NCBI GenBank assembly: GCA_010093605.1
Contig: MU004183.1
Span: 806,001-870,000, forward strand
DNA from: Lophium mytilinum
Lineage: Eukaryota; Ascomycota; Dothideomycetes; Mytilinidiales; Mytilinidiaceae
DNA: 64,000 bases
Direction of reading: 5' to 3'
Below, in pieces: positions 59,570 to 64,000 of the stretch. Within the stretch, counting starts at the first letter, position 1. Each line of letters begins with the position of its first letter. Below the pieces are notes generated by a model, which saw only the letters and a program-made list of their open reading frames with translations, was not told the DNA's origin and searched no databases. The position numbers and the translations under genes were made by a program.

Positions 59570-59990
59570 GCGCTTGACGTAACGGAACGCAACAAATGCA
59601 TGCATGGTTAAAAGGGCGTTTTGGCATATCTGGGTTCGGGTTTGATGTTTGGTTTTTGAGTCAAGCGTGACTCCGAAGACGCATTTCCTACCTCATTCTC
59701 TTTCTGCTTATTTGGTTGTATTATGTGCACGGCTTGGATAGACAGCTAGTGTTTTGGAGCGCGCATGATGTTGGAATTGCGCAAGCAAGCGGCTTTTTGG
59801 TTGATGTCTATTTTGCTATTAATATTGGATTGAAAACATCACGAGCATCGCTCGATTTCAAAGTTACGACATCTCCTGTCCTCAGCGTGTCTACACGCAT
59901 TTATCTTCTCTCTGCGAATCATTCATGCTATTCTCGTCTTCCTACTTTTATTTATCAGCTACTCAATCTCGGCATCATCCAATAATCAAA

Positions 59991-60090
59991 GCCGGTGTGG
60001 TTTAGTAGGCTATAATGTGGTGGACGACCGATCTCGGGCTTATGGCCTGGGCGGCACCATCGAGACCCAAGTTCGATTCTTGGCGCCGGC
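59991..60090 (+). tRNA. tRNA-like Pol III unit, anticodon unresolved
   Basis: The ends pair as a 7-base acceptor stem (GCCGGTG with CGCCGGC). A 5-base T stem and 7-base loop (CCAAG-TTCGATT-CTTGG) contain the B-box GTTCGATTC, and the A-box-like TGGTTTAGTAGG lies at the right place. A run of five T follows at 60097-60101. The 100-base length implies an intron or extra arm. A stem GGTGG/CCATC can be drawn, but the loop lacks the U33 expected in a functional tRNA, so it may be a tRNA pseudogene or a tRNA-derived unit. Identity is not assigned. Confidence 0.4.
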
Positions 60091-60096
60091 CTCATC

Positions 60097-60101
60097 TTTT
60101 T
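60097..60101 (+). terminator. Pol III T5 terminator of the tRNA-like unit
   Basis: TTTTT six bases after the acceptor stem, the usual RNA polymerase III stop signal. Confidence 0.5.
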
Positions 60102-60959
60102 GCTTCTGCTTTCGAAATGTCATTGGCTGCACTGCAAATCAATCGGACAAGCTGAGTCCCACGAGCTAGTCAGAATCCATAGAGAGCAAGGTGATGCGAG
60201 ACCAGTGTTAAATCATCGCGTTCAACCGCAGAAGGTAAGGAGGGATATCGACGTGTGAGCTGTTGTTGCGAAGGTAATATGTGTGTTGTTGAGCTTTAGA
60301 GCGTACCTAGGTACTACTTTTACACAGTAGACCCCTTTCGCGGCTCCGCATTCCTGTCAAGGGCTAGCTTTGTTCCCTCAACACTATCATCCCACTCCTA
60401 GTCTTCGCTTCTTCACAGACTACTAGCCTCCGCTTTTCTCAGCGCTCTGTATTCATCGAACTTGGGGAAAACGAATATCTCGATGGCCCATTCGTCGCGG
60501 AAAGAGTACTGATCCTTGTACAGTACATGAAGATCCTAGCACTCGGACCGAGCGGCATTTATTTCGTCTCTAGAACAAGGGATTACAACATGGCGTGCAT
60601 GGTTACGTCTTCTGCCGCGAACCTACCCCGCAATTGCTGGCCTGTCCAACAACCAACGTGTTTGCTGCAGCCACCCGGGAGTCCCGCATCGTGGCCCTGC
60701 CACTCTTTGTCTCCATTTGCGGGGAAGACCATAGGATTGCCGCATTTACGGAGGCAGTGCGTAAGATTCATCGATCACGGGAACTCTACTAAACGATTTT
60801 AAATCAGACTTAAGTAGGACAACCCGTAGCTCCTGTGGCACCACATACTAGTTGATGTGTTTGCTTCGACGGCATAATTGGACGTATAAGTATCGTATAC
60901 CTCCTAAGTAGGAGTACGGACTGAGCCATTACCGCTTCTTAACTCCCACCACCATTAAG
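60102..60959. other. Intergenic before the carboxylesterase
   Basis: No supported gene is visible. A 91-residue plus frame at 60527 has no motif. Confidence 0.4.
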
Positions 60960-63183
60960 ATGTACGACATCCAAAGAGGTGTAGCTTACGCCGTCTTGGG
61001 GGCGGTTTGCCTGTTTACCAATACAGCGTCAGCATTCCCGCGTACCAATGGCGACGCTTTCCAAGCTTTCAAGCGCCAGGCCGGGCAAAATGCCACGAAC
61101 CCGCTTCGTGTAGACCTGGGATACGAGGTCTACGAAGGCGTATCTAATAGCACGACAGGATTGAACACATTCAAAGGGTTGGATTTTCTCTATAGCTTCC
61201 AACTGCAACTGAGAAGCCAAACTTACAATTTCTAAGCATTCGCTATGCCGCTCCTCCAATTGGCTCACTGCGATGGCAACCTCCACAGGTGCCTACATAC
61301 AACCGCAGTTCTACGATCTCGGCTGCGTCACTCCCGCCGGCCTGTCCGCAAAACCCAGACTCTTTTGGCCAGACTTCAAGAAAGCCGAGCCCATTCGTAC
61401 TTGGATCAGAGGATTGTCTATTCGTGAGCGTATATAGCCCTTCAAACGCCTCGAATATGCCTGTTCTTGTATGGATACATGGCGGAGGATATGGTGCGGG
61501 ATCTGGATCTCAAGACCTTTCGGCCATCATCAATGCCAATTCGAACGGCTTTGTGGGTGTAGCTATCCAATATCGAGTGCGTACAATTCGTCTCTTACCC
61601 TCATTACCAATTCTGTCTGTCTGATTGCCCGTCCAGCTGGGAGTGTTTGGTTTCCTCTCCTCCGATGAAGTCTTCCGCAATGGCGCCGTAAATGCCGGGA
61701 TCTTGGACCAGCATTTCGCATTACAATGGGTCCAAGAATATATCGCGCTATTCGGAGGTAATTCATCGCAGGTGACAATTTCCGGCGAAAGTGCTGGAGG
61801 CGGCTCCGTGATGCTTCAAACGATGGCATATGGAGGCACACTAGGGACATCACTGTTCACAAATGTAAGCTAATCTATCCTTCTCGAGGTTCCAAAGTTG
61901 AGAATGCTCGCGACTCACATATCGTATTCCAGTCTATCGCAGCCTCACCATACTTGCCGATGCAATACGGCTACCGGGACTGGGTTCCGTCCCAGTCCTA
62001 TTATGCCTTCGCCATCGCATCCGGATGTTCCCCAATGACAGCCTACGGCAGCTCCTCGCAAACTATCTTCGACTGCCTAGTCTCCAAAGATACCGAAACA
62101 CTCCAACGCGCTAGCTACAATATCTCTAGTTCCGGCACGTATGGCACCTGGGGGTTCCTCCCCGTTACCGACGGCGTCTTCATCCAGCAACTCCCCAGCA
62201 TACAGCTCCAGTCCAAGAAAGTAAACGGACTGAACATCCTCTCCGGGGTGTGTATTACCCACTACCCCAACTAACAGAAGCCTCTTACGCAGTAGCTCTA
62301 ACACGTGACTAGAACAACGCAGAAGAGGGCGCACCCTTCACGACTCCCAATATTACTACCGAAGCCGACCTCGTAGCCTGGTTGACCTTAACCTTCCCTC
62401 TTTTCTCCCCTGACGACATCGACAAGATCCTGCTCTACTACCCTAGCAGCGATGCCTCTGACACGTCCGGCATGCCCGAGTACGCGACCTCCGGGATCGC
62501 GAGCGGAACAGGCGCCACAGCTGTCAACGTTTCACAGGTAGCGGCGGGACAGCAACAGCGAGCTGACGTACGTAACTTTTCCTTAAAGCACTCGCAGTCC
62601 CACCGTGCCCCCGGTAAATGGTTTCCTAACACAAAACTTGACGACATTGCAGAACATCTACGCCGAAACCACGTTCGTCTGCCCCAGCTACTGGCTCGCC
62701 ACCGCCTTCACCCCCTCGCGCGCCTCCCCCTCCGCAAAAAGCTGGAAATACCAATACTCGGTCCCAAACGCCTACCACGGCGCCGACGTGACCTCCTACT
62801 TCGGCCCCGCACATCCAAACCAAGGCCCTTCCCTCCTCGCCGCCGTGCAACACATCTGGGGCGCGTTCATCACGACGAACAACCCGTCCATCCCGGCTAG
62901 TATCGCGAACAGCATGGGTGAGGTGGTTGGAGATGGGGAGACGGTGTTTAATGGGACGTGGCCGACTTTCTCTACGAAATTGCCGTGGTTGCTGAATATG
63001 AATCAGACCGGGGGGGAGGCGTTTAGCACGAATGTGGGGACGCCGAATATGGAGAATGTGACGGAGTTCCAAGGGCCGGGGTTGCGGAATGCGTTTGGCT
63101 TGGCGAATGGGTATACGTGGGAGGGGGGCAGGGGGGTGAGGTGCGATTTTTGGAGGGCGATGGGGGGGAGTGTGCCGGAGTAG
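60960..63183 (+). CDS. Secreted type-B carboxylesterase/lipase
   Basis: Model: join(60960..61177,61237..61576,61637..61864,61933..62247,62313..62567,62653..63183), 628 residues, six exons all in frame. A signal peptide (VAYAVLGAVCLFTNTASA) leads into the alpha/beta-hydrolase start (GIRYAAPPIGSLRWQPPQ). The oxyanion hole is WIHGGGYGAGSG, the nucleophile Ser238 in GESAGGG, the likely acid Glu372 (NNAEEGAPF) and the likely His494 (VPNAYHGADV). It should hydrolyse ester bonds outside the cell; lipids, feruloyl esters or other substrates are possible. Intron 1 has an unusual GTTGGA donor but is needed to join FKG to IRYAAPP. Several N-glycosylation sites (NAT, NSS, NIS, NVS) fit a secreted protein. 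Confidence 0.9.
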
Positions 63184-64000
63184 GGGACGAGGGGGTTGGG
63201 GGATAGAGGAAATGGGTAGGAGGGGGGTGAGTAGTGATATAAAAGTGATTTTTTGGTAAGCGAGGGGGTGGATGGGGATTTGGTACTCAAGCTGGTAAAA
63301 CGTTCGAAGCTGATAAGCGGCGGTATGTTGATAGCTGGCTACCGCAGCGACGTGTCAGCTAGATTAATCTAGTTTTGATCTTTTGACCGAAGTCTCCATG
63401 CCTTTTCTTGCTAGCTCGTGGATACTCAAAAACCTTATGGGCCAATCAACTTCATCCACTAACCAGAATCTTAGACTAAGATGGGTGACGAACAAAGGCG
63501 CCGGACAGCAAAGTTCAAGGAGATGCGAGGTAGGTTGTTATTCAACTGTAAGTTGATTGGCCGAGTTCTTGAAACCGAACCAGAGGTGTCAGCTCATCTA
63601 ATCAATCTGGGCCCAATGGTTAATGTAATCTAATCACGCTCCAACTAGCGCTAATGTGACCTATTATGAACTCAAATACAGTATGCGATCTATTTCAAGC
63701 CCTGGAATCATCAAAATACGCGGACAAAAGCGGCGGAAGTCCACCGGAAGTAAAAGCTATCGGCCATCTTCGGCTCCGGGGCGGGTCATAAATATAACCG
63801 AATGAACAGATTTCAGCATCGTTCCCTTATATCTAATACCTGGTTGGCTAGGGTTTGGGGGTTCGGAGGGTCTGAAACCCGTTGGAATCCCACATAAACC
63901 TTTGACCCCAGCAACGATCCAACAAGGCCTCCAACGCACTAACGGATAATCATGCAATGGTAACACCAGAAGGCTTGATTTCCCCCTCGGAATTTCCTAC
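63184..64000. other. Right edge, no gene recognised
   Basis: This is the 3' flank of the carboxylesterase followed by AT-rich DNA with a perfect 14-base palindrome CTAGATTAATCTAG near 63358. A short frame MGDEQRRRTAKFKEMR at 63481 ends at a donor-like GTAGGT, but no following exon is convincing. Confidence 0.35.

Noticed and set aside
63481-63720. Start of a new gene at the right edge
   Set aside because: A 16-codon frame with a donor-like site is not enough; no second exon could be supported.

Overview
The window looks like the nuclear genome of a filamentous ascomycete (Pezizomycotina; the gene set would suit a Dothideomycete, but the exact class is inference). Genes are dense and on both strands, most introns are about 50-60 bases with GT..AG ends and CTAAC-type branch points, 5' flanks are pyrimidine-rich, and the proteins include fungal families such as Ytp1, the DASH subunit Dam1, ascomycete class II peroxidase and fungal TOR. 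Gene models below were spliced by hand; every multi-exon model keeps its reading frame through all joins.

Layout. 1-9 kb is gene-poor: a secreted class II peroxidase, a 79-residue HMG-box-related protein and a protein kinase with C-terminal ankyrin repeats whose end is frameshifted. 9-31 kb is a conserved housekeeping block: the Sar1 exchange factor Sec12, the complete TOR kinase (2,429 residues), a small unrecognised spliced gene, a Ytp1-like membrane protein, the kinetochore protein Dam1, and a CRAL-TRIO (Sec14-type) lipid-transfer protein divergent from it. 32-44.7 kb holds a secreted HExxH metalloprotease with a small DNA transposon inside its first intron, a dimeric alpha-beta-barrel (ABM-type) protein, a BTB protein, a three-KH RNA-binding protein, a CENP-K-like kinetochore candidate and a SLAC1/TDT-type transporter.

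44.7-54.5 kb is an accessory island. It contains two unrecognised genes bounded by copies of the same transposon end, a 62-base tandem array, duplicated promoter segments, a secreted NucA/NucB-like nuclease candidate, and, divergent from it, a tandem pair of small acidic proteins plus a decayed third copy. The pairing of a secreted nuclease with a neighbouring expanded small-protein family is the most interesting arrangement in the window. It resembles a toxin-immunity layout, but that reading is a hypothesis. 54.9-63.2 kb carries a GT25-type and a GT34-type glycosyltransferase, a tRNA-like Pol III unit and a secreted type-B carboxylesterase.

Functionally, Sec12 (ER exit), TOR (growth control) and the two Golgi-type glycosyltransferases belong to core growth and secretion. 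The peroxidase, metalloprotease, nuclease candidate and carboxylesterase form the secreted set. No rRNA, CRISPR array or viral element was recognised.
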